A stretch of 64,000 bases of DNA from Acinetobacter sp. ANC 3832 (GTDB lineage: Bacteria > Pseudomonadota > Gammaproteobacteria > Pseudomonadales > Moraxellaceae): positions 372,001-436,000 of the forward strand of contig NZ_NEGJ01000001.1 of NCBI RefSeq assembly GCF_002135415.1. Reading direction: 5' to 3'. A model generated the notes under the pieces. The model did not search any database, was not told the DNA's origin, and worked only from the letters and a program-made list of their open reading frames with translations. The position numbers were made by a program, and so were the translations under genes. Shown here piece by piece: positions 17,939 to 27,261 of the stretch (positions are counted from its first letter, which is position 1; each line of letters begins with the position of its first letter).

Positions 17939-18757
17939 TTACTCAATAAGCATTTTGGGGAAATAGGCATCAAATCGGCATGCATCGCCTTGCCACTGAT
18001 GATCAGGTTGCTGTGCATTTAAAAAAACAGCATGACGAGGACGTTTTACCACAACTCGCTTGGATATTTGTTGAGCTAAGACTAAAAGATAATCTCCTAA
18101 ATCCATCTCACCATCTTCAGGCAAAAGCAAATGTAACAATTGCATTTGTTTCTTGACTTGAGCTTGTTTTTTAATGGCTTGCTGATTTTGATCTCTTTGT
18201 GGAAACATCGGATCTAAATACACCACATCAACAAGAGTCTTTTGTTCAATTTGTTGCTGTAAATACTCAGCTGAATCAGAAAAAACCAAATCGATTCTTT
18301 GCATCACTTTGGCTAGAAAAGGATCTGATGCTGCCTGTTGTTTAGAGTCTTCAAGTAAAGTAAATAAAATCGGATGGCGTTCAATCAGTGTCACATGTCC
18401 ACCCAAATGAGCCATCAACAAGCTGTCATGCCCTAAACCTGCGGTTGCATCAATCAGTTTCGGCTTTTCTGCAAGGTTACACGCGCGTGCAATCATTTCT
18501 GATTTTAAACTGGCTCGTTTTAAACGTGCAGTTTCGGCTTTCCAATCAGGCTGCATTTTCATGCCATTGGCACTTAACCATAATCCATCTTGATCTACAC
18601 ATAACCCTAAATCAGGATTTAAGCGTAAAAAACGTGCATTTAATTTATCAATGACATCTAATTTTACATCTACACCACGTGAAGAAAGCACAGCCTGATA
18701 AGACTGTGCTTTCTCTAAGTATGTATCTTCTGCAAATAAGCGAATTTCGCTTACCAT
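17939..18757 (-). CDS. rsmJ: 16S rRNA (guanine1516-N2)-methyltransferase RsmJ
   Basis: SAM-dependent methyltransferase acting on G1516 of 16S rRNA in the small subunit. 272 residues from the ATG at 18757. The SAM-binding motif is [12 protein letters not shown], with the acidic motif VTLIERHP. The catalytic YLDPMFPQR (DPPY-like variant) is the one typical of RsmJ. A longer frame to 18817 lies inside uppP and lacks homology. With the chosen start the gene overlaps the uppP stop by 7 bp, which implies coupling. Confidence 0.92.
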   Translation of the reverse strand: MVSEIRLFAEDTYLEKAQSYQAVLSSRGVDVKLDVIDKLNARFLRLNPDLGLCVDQDGLWLSANGMKMQPDWKAETARLKRASLKSEMIARACNLAEKPKLIDATAGLGHDSLLMAHLGGHVTLIERHPILFTLLEDSKQQAASDPFLAKVMQRIDLVFSDSAEYLQQQIEQKTLVDVVYLDPMFPQRDQNQQAIKKQAQVKKQMQLLHLLLPEDGEMDLGDYLLVLAQQISKRVVVKRPRHAVFLNAQQPDHQWQGDACRFDAYFPKMLIE

Positions 18758-19575
18758 AATTTCCAGCCTGTTAAAGCAAATAATAAAATGATCAAACCAG
18801 AGATGATTCGATACCAAGCAAAAACCATGAAATCACGTTTCGCTACATAAGCAACCAATACACGGATGAGAACTAAAGCTGAAATGAACGAGACCAGTGT
18901 ACCTACGCCCAGTACGATCCAATCCTGCTTACCTTCAAAAATATGATAACTCTGATACAGATCGAGTAAACCCGCACCTACAATAACTGGAATACCGAGG
19001 AAGAATGAAAATTCAGTTGCCGCTTTACGTGACACACCTAACATCATTGCACCAATAATGGTTGCACCTGAGCGAGATGTTCCTGGAATTAATGCCAAGA
19101 CCTGAATCAAACCAATATAAATGGCTTCTTTTAAGGAAATATCATCAACTTCGACTGCATTGACTTTTGGTGGATTTTTTTCTACCCACCAAATAATGAC
19201 ACCACCAACAATCAAGCCCAATGCAATGGAAATATCATTAAATAGAAGTTCTTTGACCTTTTGACCAAAAGATAAACCGACAATCATAATCGGAATAGAG
19301 GCTAAAATAAGACTGATCCCCAGATGGCGACCTTTCTTTTCACCTGTCACCAATCCAGTCGCCGCACCCCATAATTTCGCCCAATATTCATAAATAACAG
19401 CTGCAATTGCGCCCATTTGAATGGCGATGACAAAGACATCACTTTTTTCTTTGGTCCAAAAGTCCATCAATTCTGAAGCTAAAATTAAATGCCCAGTACT
19501 AGAAATGGGTAAAAACTCTGTAACACCCTCAACGATACCCATAATCGCTGCTTTAAGGAGCAGTAAAAGATCCAT
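18751..19575 (-). CDS. uppP: Undecaprenyl-diphosphatase UppP (BacA)
   Basis: Integral membrane phosphatase that recycles undecaprenyl pyrophosphate for peptidoglycan and other envelope polymers; overexpression gives bacitracin resistance. 274 residues with about eight membrane segments. The catalytic signature is E16[13 protein letters not shown] (residues 16-29) and the second is [19 protein letters not shown] precedes the ATG. It sits between tsaB (15 bp upstream) and rsmJ (overlap), forming a tsaB-uppP-rsmJ unit. Confidence 0.96.
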   Translation of the reverse strand: MDLLLLLKAAIMGIVEGVTEFLPISSTGHLILASELMDFWTKEKSDVFVIAIQMGAIAAVIYEYWAKLWGAATGLVTGEKKGRHLGISLILASIPIMIVGLSFGQKVKELLFNDISIALGLIVGGVIIWWVEKNPPKVNAVEVDDISLKEAIYIGLIQVLALIPGTSRSGATIIGAMMLGVSRKAATEFSFFLGIPVIVGAGLLDLYQSYHIFEGKQDWIVLGVGTLVSFISALVLIRVLVAYVAKRDFMVFAWYRIISGLIILLFALTGWKLW

Positions 19576-19590
19576 GTATTATCCTAAATT

Positions 19591-20256
19591 TTATGGCTTG
19601 CCTTGTTCTGGAATTTTTTTCCAAGCATTATCACGCAAATAAACAGGCAGTGCATATTCTGCACTCACCCACTCTTGATTTAGTGCAGAGAGTCGAGCAA
19701 TCGCTGCGATATCTTCTGCACTTGCTGTAATATGCTGATATTCTATTGAATCGGCATGAATTAAAACCGAACCTGAGCCAATTAATGTAAATTTTTGATA
19801 CTCAGTGGCTTGTTGGTAGTCGAGTAATTTCTCCGCATCCACCAACTGCATAATTTGATTATCATCTAATTGAAAACTAGCCATATAGACTTCTTTCATA
19901 CGGGCATCTAACACGGCGGTAACTTGAGTTAACTGCGCCTCTCTAAAAGCCGCTTGTGCCAATGCCTGCAAAGTTGAAACTGCAATCACAGGTAAATCAT
20001 TTGACCAAGCTAAAGCCTGAGTGACTGCCGCATTAATACGAACCCCACTAAATGAACCCGGACCACGGCTAAATGCAATTGCTGAAAAATCAGAAATGAT
20101 CAATTTAGTCTGCAGTAAACCTTGCTCAATCATCGGTAAAATGGTTTGAGTTTGTGCCTTAGCTCGCTCATCACGCTGAAAAAAAAGTGTTTGGGTTTCA
20201 TCAATAATTGAAACAGAACACTGCTCATTGGCAGTTTCCAATGCCAGCAATTTCAT
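19591..20256 (-). CDS. tsaB: tRNA t6A threonylcarbamoyl transferase subunit TsaB
   Basis: Scaffold subunit of the TsaB-TsaD-TsaE complex that transfers threonylcarbamoyl to A37 of ANN-decoding tRNAs. 221 residues with an ASKHA fold. The N-terminal MKLLALETANEQCSVS and the SRGPGSFSGVRIN motif are diagnostic. The start at 20256 (ATG) is preferred over a TTG two codons earlier. Its pathway partner tsaC is also in this window, at 57.4 kb. Confidence 0.93.
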   Translation of the reverse strand: MKLLALETANEQCSVSIIDETQTLFFQRDERAKAQTQTILPMIEQGLLQTKLIISDFSAIAFSRGPGSFSGVRINAAVTQALAWSNDLPVIAVSTLQALAQAAFREAQLTQVTAVLDARMKEVYMASFQLDDNQIMQLVDAEKLLDYQQATEYQKFTLIGSGSVLIHADSIEYQHITASAEDIAAIARLSALNQEWVSAEYALPVYLRDNAWKKIPEQGKP

Positions 20257-20340
20257 GCACAACCTTTTCTATCTTTTAAAATGTCGACTATGATACTCCA
20301 CTCATTTTAATAGCGCGAGATAATCTAGACACATAAACAA

Positions 20341-20366
20341 AAATGCCAAGAAATTTTCTTGGCAAA
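20341..20366 (-). terminator. Terminator after the gamma-carbonic-anhydrase-like gene
   Basis: Stem TGCCAAGAAA/TTTCTTGGCA (20344-20353 and 20355-20364, tight A/T loop). On the minus strand it is followed by TTTTTGTTT. It separates this unit from tsaB. Confidence 0.7.
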
Positions 20367-20385
20367 TGGCTTTTCATTTTCAACG

Positions 20386-20916
20386 TTAAAATTCAAATTT
20401 TTCTAAATGAGTGAACTGCTTAAAGTGCTCTGCATAATGCATAGCACTTAATTTCAAACGTACTTCTGCATCAGCATCTAAAGTTTTAACCACTTTCCCA
20501 GGAGAACCCATCACCACTGAATTATCAGGAATGACCTTCCCTTCTGGAATTAAGGCATTGGCACCAATAATACAATTTTTACCAATCACCGCATGATTCA
20601 AAATAACAGAGTTGATCCCGATGAGCGTATTATCGCCAATCGTACAGCCATGTAGCATTGCTTGATGACCAATCGTGACATAACGACCAATATTCATCTC
20701 AATGCCAGCATCCGTATGTAACACTGCATTTTCTTGAACATTGGTAAAATTACCTAAACGAATCACACTATTATCACCACGAATAACAGCACCAAACCAT
20801 ACACTGACTTGTTTACCCATTTCTACCTGACCAATCACAGTCGCAGTTTCTGCAACCCAACCATCCCAAGGTTGATGAGTTGCTTTAGGTGCATAGCCTT
20901 GAAACTTGTACATCAT
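20386..20916 (-). CDS. Gamma-carbonic-anhydrase family hexapeptide protein (YrdA-like)
   Basis: About 176 residues of left-handed beta-helix built from hexapeptide repeats (for example VIGQVEMG, VTIGHQAMLHGCTIGDNTLIG, split by strands). Zinc-ligand-type histidines occur in VLHTDAG, IGHQAMLHGC. The QENAVLHTD and RGDNSVIRLG motifs are those of gamma-CA/YrdA/PaaY-like proteins. Whether it has carbonic anhydrase activity is uncertain, since many YrdA proteins have not shown any. The start at 20916 (or 20913, tandem ATGs) follows the SD AGGGA. It is downstream of nudL by 34 bp and probably co-transcribed. Confidence 0.85.
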   Translation of the reverse strand: MMYKFQGYAPKATHQPWDGWVAETATVIGQVEMGKQVSVWFGAVIRGDNSVIRLGNFTNVQENAVLHTDAGIEMNIGRYVTIGHQAMLHGCTIGDNTLIGINSVILNHAVIGKNCIIGANALIPEGKVIPDNSVVMGSPGKVVKTLDADAEVRLKLSAMHYAEHFKQFTHLEKFEF

Positions 20917-20950
20917 AATTTTTAGTCCCTTAAACAACACTTTTAAATAG

Positions 20951-21580
20951 TTACTTTTGAATATCCTGACTCTTATTAAAAATTTTAGATTTAAATGTCG
21001 GTGAATTGAGTAGAAAAGGCCAGTTCTTTTGATAATCTAAACCATATTGAAATAAAGAAATAAGTATCCGAGCAGTCAGCCCCCAAACCACTTCATTTTC
21101 AACTCTTAAACTTGGGAAATATATTGACTGATGCGCTAAACGTACTTCATAAGGAATCGGTTGTGACTCCATTAGTTTCCGCAACGGTGCATAGAAAATA
21201 CGATCAATTTCTGTAGGTTGAGCAATCAATTGTACATTCGGTGGAATTAAGCCAACTACTGGTTTAACCAATAATCCACTCTTTGCCCGCTCCATCGGTA
21301 AATCACCTAATAGTTTCACATCAAAAGGATTAAGTGCTGTTTCTTCCCAAGCTTCTCTTAAGGCCACAACAATATTACTGGTGTCATTTGGATCACGTTT
21401 CCCACCAGGAAAAGACACTTCCCCTGCATGATTATTGAGATATAGAGAACGACGTGTGAGTAAAATTTTAGGATCTGCTTCATTGGTAATCGCTATTAAC
21501 ACGGCTGCATTTGCAGGTTGCGTACGCTTAGAAAAACGTAAGCGTTGTTGCAATACTTGTGTTAATAAATGATCCTGCAT
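20951..21580 (-). CDS. CoA pyrophosphohydrolase, Nudix family (NudL-like)
   Basis: 209-residue Nudix hydrolase. The Nudix region reads SFPGGKRDPND followed by ALREAWEETAL. The preceding TRRSLYLNNHAGEVSFPGG stretch is the pattern of the CoA pyrophosphatase (NudL/YeaB/PCD1) branch. It presumably hydrolyses CoA or oxidised CoA to 4'-phosphopantetheine and 3',5'-ADP. The gene is divergent from the zinc-ribbon Nudix gene, with about 90 bp between. Confidence 0.85.
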   Translation of the reverse strand: MQDHLLTQVLQQRLRFSKRTQPANAAVLIAITNEADPKILLTRRSLYLNNHAGEVSFPGGKRDPNDTSNIVVALREAWEETALNPFDVKLLGDLPMERAKSGLLVKPVVGLIPPNVQLIAQPTEIDRIFYAPLRKLMESQPIPYEVRLAHQSIYFPSLRVENEVVWGLTARILISLFQYGLDYQKNWPFLLNSPTFKSKIFNKSQDIQK

Positions 21581-21693
21581 TTTTGACTCTTCCTTTTTGT
21601 TGTATTCCCATCATATATGAAATTTTGTGCTGTAGGCTATAAATGATGCGAAAGTAGAATTTTTCAGTTATGCTGAGTTATCTCTTAATTTCA

Positions 21694-22251
21694 ATGAAGC
21701 TTATGCATTTTTGTACTGCCTGCGGACATGAAACAACAGCAAAAATCCCTTTAGGTGACCAAAAAGTTCGCCAAGTTTGTTCAAATTGTAGAACCATACA
21801 TTACGTCAATCCAAAAGTCATTTGTGGCGCCTTAGCACTTTGGGAAAACAAGGTGCTTTTATGCAGGCGTGCAATTGAACCTCGTTACGGTTTATGGACC
21901 TTACCTGCAGGCTACATGGAACTTTTTGAAACCATGGAGCAAGGTTCTGCCCGTGAAACACGTGAAGAAGCCGAAGCTGAAATTGAAATTGAACAACTTT
22001 ACTGTATGTACAATATTCCGCGTATTGGACAAATTTATACATTATTTAAAGCCAATATTATCAATGGTGAATTTGGTGCAGGTGAAGAAACCATTGAAAG
22101 TCGATTATTTGACGAACATGAAATTCCGTGGGATGAATTGGCATTTCCAAGTGTAGAACGCACTTTAAGGCATTATTTTGAAGATCGTAAAAGTAACCAT
22201 TTCCCCATGCATTTAGAAACTTTAGGTTCTCGTTTAGATCAAACAGGTTAA
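21694..22251 (+). CDS. Nudix hydrolase with N-terminal zinc ribbon
   Basis: About 185 residues. A four-cysteine zinc ribbon at the N-terminus (FCTACGHE and VCSNCRTIHYVNP) precedes a Nudix domain with box GYMELFETMEQGSARETREE. The C-terminus has the acidic SRLFDEHEIPWDELAF. The layout resembles Nudix proteins of the NudC-related ADP-ribose/NADH pyrophosphatase group, but it is shorter and the substrate is unknown. The start is ambiguous among ATGs at 21670, 21694 and 21703, with no clear Shine-Dalgarno for any. Confidence 0.83.
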   Translation: MKLMHFCTACGHETTAKIPLGDQKVRQVCSNCRTIHYVNPKVICGALALWENKVLLCRRAIEPRYGLWTLPAGYMELFETMEQGSARETREEAEAEIEIEQLYCMYNIPRIGQIYTLFKANIINGEFGAGEETIESRLFDEHEIPWDELAFPSVERTLRHYFEDRKSNHFPMHLETLGSRLDQTG

Positions 22252-22304
22252 GGGATAATAGTGAAGTTTAATCACTGACAACGAATCAGAAATTAAATAC
22301 TTAC

Positions 22305-22339
22305 ATAAAAAAACCATCCTATTTAGGATGGTTTTTTTA
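22305..22339. terminator. Bidirectional terminator between convergent nudix and filF
   Basis: Stem AAAAAACCATCCTA/TAGGATGGTTTTTT (22307-22320 region and 22324-22338) with A and T runs on both sides. It terminates the Nudix gene on + and the fil operon on -. Confidence 0.85.
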
Positions 22340-22355
22340 TTACCTCATTTTTATA

Positions 22356-24272
22356 TTATTTTGTTTTCAGCGTATAACAAGTTGGCAATTCAATTGACAA
22401 ATAACCATTCGCTCGTTTTGCTAAATCTAGCTGTGCTTGAGTTGCTTTGGTTTTATTCGCACTGTTATAAATAGCTTGAGAAATCGCAAGCATATTGCCC
22501 CATTGCGCTTGACTTGCCGCTTGTCCATCCCAACCTGTCACGTTAATACCACGGGTTGTCGATTTGTCGACAATCAAGTTCTGCAAGTTCATACGCACAC
22601 CACCTGAAGTAAATGTTGCTGTATTACCACTACTATCTTGTGGTAAATACAATAAGCTTTCATTTAATCCAACAAGAGCACCATCAATATTGCCAAATAT
22701 TGGATTAGATAGAATCATACGAATCGTAAGTGACTTATCACTCGTATCATAATTGGCAGCACCTGTTGTGCCTATACGATATTGCTGTACACCTGTTGTT
22801 GTGTCCTTATACGTATTAGAATCTACAGTTGTACATTGTGTCGATGAAAGGTCTGTTGTTGTATTATTTGGACCAATATTGGTGCGAATATCTCCACTTT
22901 CATCAATGACGATTCCTAACTTAACAGCAGGAATGGTCGTATCTCCGAAATTAAATATGAGGTTGGCATAAAGAGGGAAAATATATTGCTCACCTGTTTT
23001 AACCGTATTTGGTGTTAAAAATACTCGCTTATCTAGATAAGTCGCAGGATTAGTTTTATAAATATCAATTGATCCAGTAAATGCCTCACCTGAAATACTC
23101 TGACGCCATTTTCCATAAATACTGGTATCAACAGGTGCTTTAGTATCACCAGAAACTTGTTTGTACATAAACTCGGTACCTGGAACAGTTGTACCATTTA
23201 ACAAAGTTCCTTGATAAATTTCTAAGTTATCAGCTAAGTTCGTTGCTGAATGTAAAACAAATGGCTTACTAATTTTTTTACTGAGTGGATCAATTAAACT
23301 GGTTTGTGCATCAGCAGATAATTTTTGTGGCGCAACTTGAGCCAATAAATTTAGTCGAGCAATAGAACTAATTACTTGGTCACCCGTTGTTAATGGTTTA
23401 CCCATCCACTGCACAGCATAACCAGTTGTATAACCTTGTCGAGTATTCAATAAATATAAGTTTGCAATAGATTCATTGCCTGCTGCACTGGTGCCATGGA
23501 AACCACCTAAATCAACATTTAATGCAGAGATCGCTAGGAAATTAGCTGTATAAATATTTACATTAGATAAACGAATAAGTTGTTCTGCAACTTGTGCAGC
23601 AGACTGTTCGCCAATTGTGCTCACATCAAGCCACGGCTTTAAAATAGAGACATAGCTACCATCTAAAAAGTTCTTCACATCTACAGATGATTCAACCTTA
23701 CTTAAACTATCCTTTAAATCTTTGGTTAATTCAAAAGGCTGAACATCTCCTTCAATATTTGCATTTTGCTCAACAGCAACAGCTTGAAATACTCGAACTA
23801 AACCCACCATCACTTTGAAGGTATCATCATTCATTGTTGTCGATGTGATGGCTTTACCTGTCATTGCCGTTGCAAGATCAACTAAACCAATTTGTGCTGG
23901 CTGATTAGCAATCTTTAATGGTCTAATTTTTGTTAAGTCAACATCACCCAAAGAAATCATACGACTAGTTTGAGAACCTTGAATATAAAATTTAACTTTA
24001 TCACCAACTGCACAGCCACCTGATGCTAAACCACCTTCCAACTCAGTTACAAAATGATTCTTGGTATCTGTACTACAGTCAAAGTTAAGCCCTTCTACTG
24101 GATAATCTAAAACAAAATCAAGACATTTCTCAGCGGTGCCAGAACAACCATTGGTTGATGTTTCTACCCCTTTGTAGGGATCTTCATTAATACTTTGACT
24201 ACCACCACCACAACCTGAAAGAGCTGTGACTAAACCTGTTAATGCAAAAGGTAAAATTAATTTATTTTTCAT
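22356..24272 (-). CDS. filF: FilF, large outer-membrane-type lipoprotein of the fil operon
   Basis: 638 residues with a lipoprotein signal MKNKLILPFALTGLVTALSGC (shown as 20 plus C21), lipobox LSGC followed by GGGS. The long Ser/Thr/Asn-rich body has scattered cysteines and no recognised catalytic motif. The C-terminus is YLSIELPTCYTLKTK. Its identity as FilF comes from its position as last gene of the six-gene Acinetobacter fil cluster and its lipoprotein nature. Database names call it a putative pilus assembly protein, but no pilus-assembly domain is visible. It probably acts at the cell surface or outer membrane in export or anchoring of FilA. Confidence 0.75.
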   Translation of the reverse strand: MKNKLILPFALTGLVTALSGCGGGSQSINEDPYKGVETSTNGCSGTAEKCLDFVLDYPVEGLNFDCSTDTKNHFVTELEGGLASGGCAVGDKVKFYIQGSQTSRMISLGDVDLTKIRPLKIANQPAQIGLVDLATAMTGKAITSTTMNDDTFKVMVGLVRVFQAVAVEQNANIEGDVQPFELTKDLKDSLSKVESSVDVKNFLDGSYVSILKPWLDVSTIGEQSAAQVAEQLIRLSNVNIYTANFLAISALNVDLGGFHGTSAAGNESIANLYLLNTRQGYTTGYAVQWMGKPLTTGDQVISSIARLNLLAQVAPQKLSADAQTSLIDPLSKKISKPFVLHSATNLADNLEIYQGTLLNGTTVPGTEFMYKQVSGDTKAPVDTSIYGKWRQSISGEAFTGSIDIYKTNPATYLDKRVFLTPNTVKTGEQYIFPLYANLIFNFGDTTIPAVKLGIVIDESGDIRTNIGPNNTTTDLSSTQCTTVDSNTYKDTTTGVQQYRIGTTGAANYDTSDKSLTIRMILSNPIFGNIDGALVGLNESLLYLPQDSSGNTATFTSGGVRMNLQNLIVDKSTTRGINVTGWDGQAASQAQWGNMLAISQAIYNSANKTKATQAQLDLAKRANGYLSIELPTCYTLKTK

Positions 24273-24289
24273 ATTCCTAATCTCTTCAC

Positions 24290-25585
24290 TTAACGAATAA
24301 CACTAAGCTTAATTTGTCCTTGATTTGTTAATTGTTTATTTTCCACATCTATTGCAGAAGATAACGGTGTCATAAACATAAAAAATGCTGAAGATGGTTT
24401 TTTTAGAACCCCTTCTAGTGCCGCATGCTGAAAATTACTTTCACTGATATCTTGGTTCTTAAATCCGCTTACGCCTTCAATTACACAGCCTTTTTGATCT
24501 AAAAAGACCACCAATGGCCAATAATAGCTTGGAGTTTTATTGGATGATGCATAAGAAGTGAATAGAATATCTTGTACATTCTGATCTAATTTCACCACTT
24601 CATAAGCAAACTTTTCTTTAATGGGTGTAACAGGCCAAAAACCAATTTCCTTATCTTTTAATGTTAATGCTTTTGCCTTTTCAATTTTTTTACCGCTAAA
24701 ACATGATTGTTCTAGGTTTTGAATTACTTCATCTTTAGGCAAACGATAATAGGTTGGTGCTAAAGCAATCGGAGTATCCATTGCTGTTTTTGGTGCTTGA
24801 ATTTTTTCAATTAAAGAATGACTTAAACCTTTTTCACGCTCTACTGTTTCAACATGACGTGCACCGACACCAGATTCAGGCATCACATAAAAACGTTTTT
24901 TACCCTCTAAATTGAATTCCTTATCTTCTAAATATTCATTATTGACATATTTTTCACCGTCAATTACGGTAAAATTTTCATTTAATTGATCAGCATCTTT
25001 TTGAATCACTACTGAAGGATTTTCAACAACTGTACTTTTTAACTCTTGCTGTTTTTTAGAGCTTTGTATTTTTGTCTCGACAATAGGCTGAATAATTTTT
25101 TTCTCAGCATCATTTTGCTTCAATGGTATATCTAAACTGACTTGATGAGGAGCCTGAGTATTAATACTAGACTCTGTATTTTGAATTGGACTTGAAGATA
25201 CTATCTTTGCACTCGAATCAACCGTCGAAAGAGTTTGAGCTTGCTTTTTATCAAGTAGAGATATATCAGTCTCGTGCTTTATGGGTATTTTTGGTTCAAC
25301 ATTTACACTTGAAGATGTCTCTTTTTTTACAGCCTTTTCCTTTAATGTATTTTCTGACTGTAATTGAACTTGTTCAGTATTTTGTTGAACCGTTTTACTC
25401 TTTTCAGCCACTTTTACTTCTTGTTTTTTCTTTGTTTCAACTTTCTGTTGAACAACCATCGGATGCCCATCTGGACCAATAATGGTATAAAAGCTACCAG
25501 CAGCAAAAACAGTAGTATTTACTCCTAATGATAGAAATAATAACCACGGTATATGTGTGATAACTTTTTTAATTTTCAAAGACAT
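24290..25585 (-). CDS. filE: FilE, secreted Lys/Gln-rich protein of the fil operon
   Basis: About 431 residues. An N-terminal hydrophobic segment (residues 11-30) acts as signal or anchor. A long low-complexity Lys/Gln/Ser/Val region spans about residues 45-215, then a globular C-terminal domain with NEYLEDKEFNLEGKKRF. The N-terminal GPDGHPMVV is a DUF4124-like start. The ATG at 25585 overlaps the filD stop as TAATG, with a GAG Shine-Dalgarno 6 bp before it; an ATG at 25591 is also in frame. The extended region suggests a periplasm-spanning linker. Function is unknown. Confidence 0.72.
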   Translation of the reverse strand: MSLKIKKVITHIPWLLFLSLGVNTTVFAAGSFYTIIGPDGHPMVVQQKVETKKKQEVKVAEKSKTVQQNTEQVQLQSENTLKEKAVKKETSSSVNVEPKIPIKHETDISLLDKKQAQTLSTVDSSAKIVSSSPIQNTESSINTQAPHQVSLDIPLKQNDAEKKIIQPIVETKIQSSKKQQELKSTVVENPSVVIQKDADQLNENFTVIDGEKYVNNEYLEDKEFNLEGKKRFYVMPESGVGARHVETVEREKGLSHSLIEKIQAPKTAMDTPIALAPTYYRLPKDEVIQNLEQSCFSGKKIEKAKALTLKDKEIGFWPVTPIKEKFAYEVVKLDQNVQDILFTSYASSNKTPSYYWPLVVFLDQKGCVIEGVSGFKNQDISESNFQHAALEGVLKKPSSAFFMFMTPLSSAIDVENKQLTNQGQIKLSVIR

Positions 25586-27249
25586 TACCATCTCGTTCTA
25601 TAATTTATACCTAAGATTGTGACTTTAGTATTTGTTTTCACATTTAAGCCTGCATAAGGGTTTAACAACAGATTATCTACACCTGTCTTATTCGATAAAC
25701 TACTGGTATTTGCAGGAATGTTGTCACGGCTACGCAAGAAACCAACAGATAAGTCAATATCTGTATCTTCATCAAAACGATAGCCTAAACCTAGACCAAA
25801 AAGTTGCGCATTATTAATTGGAACCAATGTATTCCGTTTATCATCTGGAATCGAACTGGCACGAGGTTCATAACCTGCGCGTAATTTTAAACGGTCTGTT
25901 GCTGAGTATTCAAAACCAATACCCCAACTCCAAGGAGATTGAAAACCTAGTGGTAATGATAATGACGTATCTGTCACCTGATTGGATAAAATTTTTGCAA
26001 TTTTAAGTGCAGAAATTTGACGATCAAATTCAAATTTAAATTTTTCCCACGCTTTAAAATCAGTCCAGCCCACATCAAAATTCATTTGTAAATCAGGTAA
26101 AATTTTATATTTTATCCCTGTTTGAAAATGTGCAGGATATTCCAAATCCATTGAAATAAGACCCGATTCTGTCGGTGGAATATAACCAGGAAAACCCAAA
26201 ATTGCTGCTAGAATTTGACCTGTTGCAGAGGAGTTCAATCCTTTTATGAGTTCACGTGGTGCATTGGCATTATCAATAAAGTATTTACCCTTCATACGCA
26301 TTTTCGCGGCACTTTGGTACACCATACCAAAACCAAAATCGTCATTGGGTTCCCACATTAATCCTAAGTTATAACTTGGACTTAAACTCTGCTCCATACT
26401 CACTTGCATTTGCGCAAACTTATTAAATGGACTGACTGTTTCATTGGCATTACAAATACCAAATAAAAGTAAGTCAGTGATCACATTTGAATTTTCTCTA
26501 AATGGTGCACAAACCGATTCATCCACCATACGTAACACCCCAATCATTTCATTGGGAAAACGCAAGTCTGTCTTTAATGCGATGGCATTGTATGACATGC
26601 CAATTGAGGCACCTAAAGACAATTCATCATTCACTTGATAAGCAATAGATGGCGACAAATAAGTAATACGTTCTATCGCAACTTGTTGCCCCATGAAATT
26701 ACCAGGATTTCCATTTTCAGAACCAAAACCTGCCACCATGGGTGCATAAGCAGCCGTTGCATAAGTTAGTTTAGAACCAGGTGGATTATATGAAACGCCA
26801 CCGGTAGGTGCTAACACAGGCCATCCAGGACCAAGATCGACCACTTTTTTTAGAATTGGAATATACAAACTGGCATATTCAACATCACCACTCACAGAAC
26901 CTTTATAGTCTGTACACAAATTAGATGGATTATTAGGTGAGTCGTTACAAATTAGAGGATCGTCTGAATAACCAAAAACGTTATAACCTTCTGGCGCAGA
27001 AAATTCTTTTTGTATATTGAAGTTTGCGACAATCCCTTGTACGTCTGTCTGTAAACCTTTTAGTTTAGTGAGTCCAGCAGGGTTAAAGTGAATCGCACTA
27101 ATTCCGGGTGGATCTGCTGTTACAGCATTCCCCATAGATAATGAACGCACATCAACCGATAAATTTAGCCCTAAATGGGCAAAAGCTTGTGTAGAACATC
27201 CCGTTAAGATAATTGCTGTCACTAACGGGTGTAATCGAAGGTATTTCAT
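25585..27249 (-). CDS. filD: FilD, FadL/OmpP1-family outer-membrane protein
   Basis: 554 residues. It has a signal peptide (VTAIILTGCSTQAFAHLG), then the FadL-type N-terminus with LSMGNAVTADPPGISAIHFNPAGLTKLKG, quoted here in two parts: LSMGNAVTADPPG and FNPAGLTKLKG. A 14-strand barrel ends in an aromatic residue (NYRTRW). FadL proteins take up hydrophobic compounds, but this one sits inside the fil operon and may serve it instead. Note an internal GCS near the signal end (LTGCST), so lipidation is possible. Stop and next start overlap (TAATG). Confidence 0.8.
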   Translation of the reverse strand: MKYLRLHPLVTAIILTGCSTQAFAHLGLNLSVDVRSLSMGNAVTADPPGISAIHFNPAGLTKLKGLQTDVQGIVANFNIQKEFSAPEGYNVFGYSDDPLICNDSPNNPSNLCTDYKGSVSGDVEYASLYIPILKKVVDLGPGWPVLAPTGGVSYNPPGSKLTYATAAYAPMVAGFGSENGNPGNFMGQQVAIERITYLSPSIAYQVNDELSLGASIGMSYNAIALKTDLRFPNEMIGVLRMVDESVCAPFRENSNVITDLLLFGICNANETVSPFNKFAQMQVSMEQSLSPSYNLGLMWEPNDDFGFGMVYQSAAKMRMKGKYFIDNANAPRELIKGLNSSATGQILAAILGFPGYIPPTESGLISMDLEYPAHFQTGIKYKILPDLQMNFDVGWTDFKAWEKFKFEFDRQISALKIAKILSNQVTDTSLSLPLGFQSPWSWGIGFEYSATDRLKLRAGYEPRASSIPDDKRNTLVPINNAQLFGLGLGYRFDEDTDIDLSVGFLRSRDNIPANTSSLSNKTGVDNLLLNPYAGLNVKTNTKVTILGINYRTRW

Positions 27250-27261
27250 ACCAACTCCCCT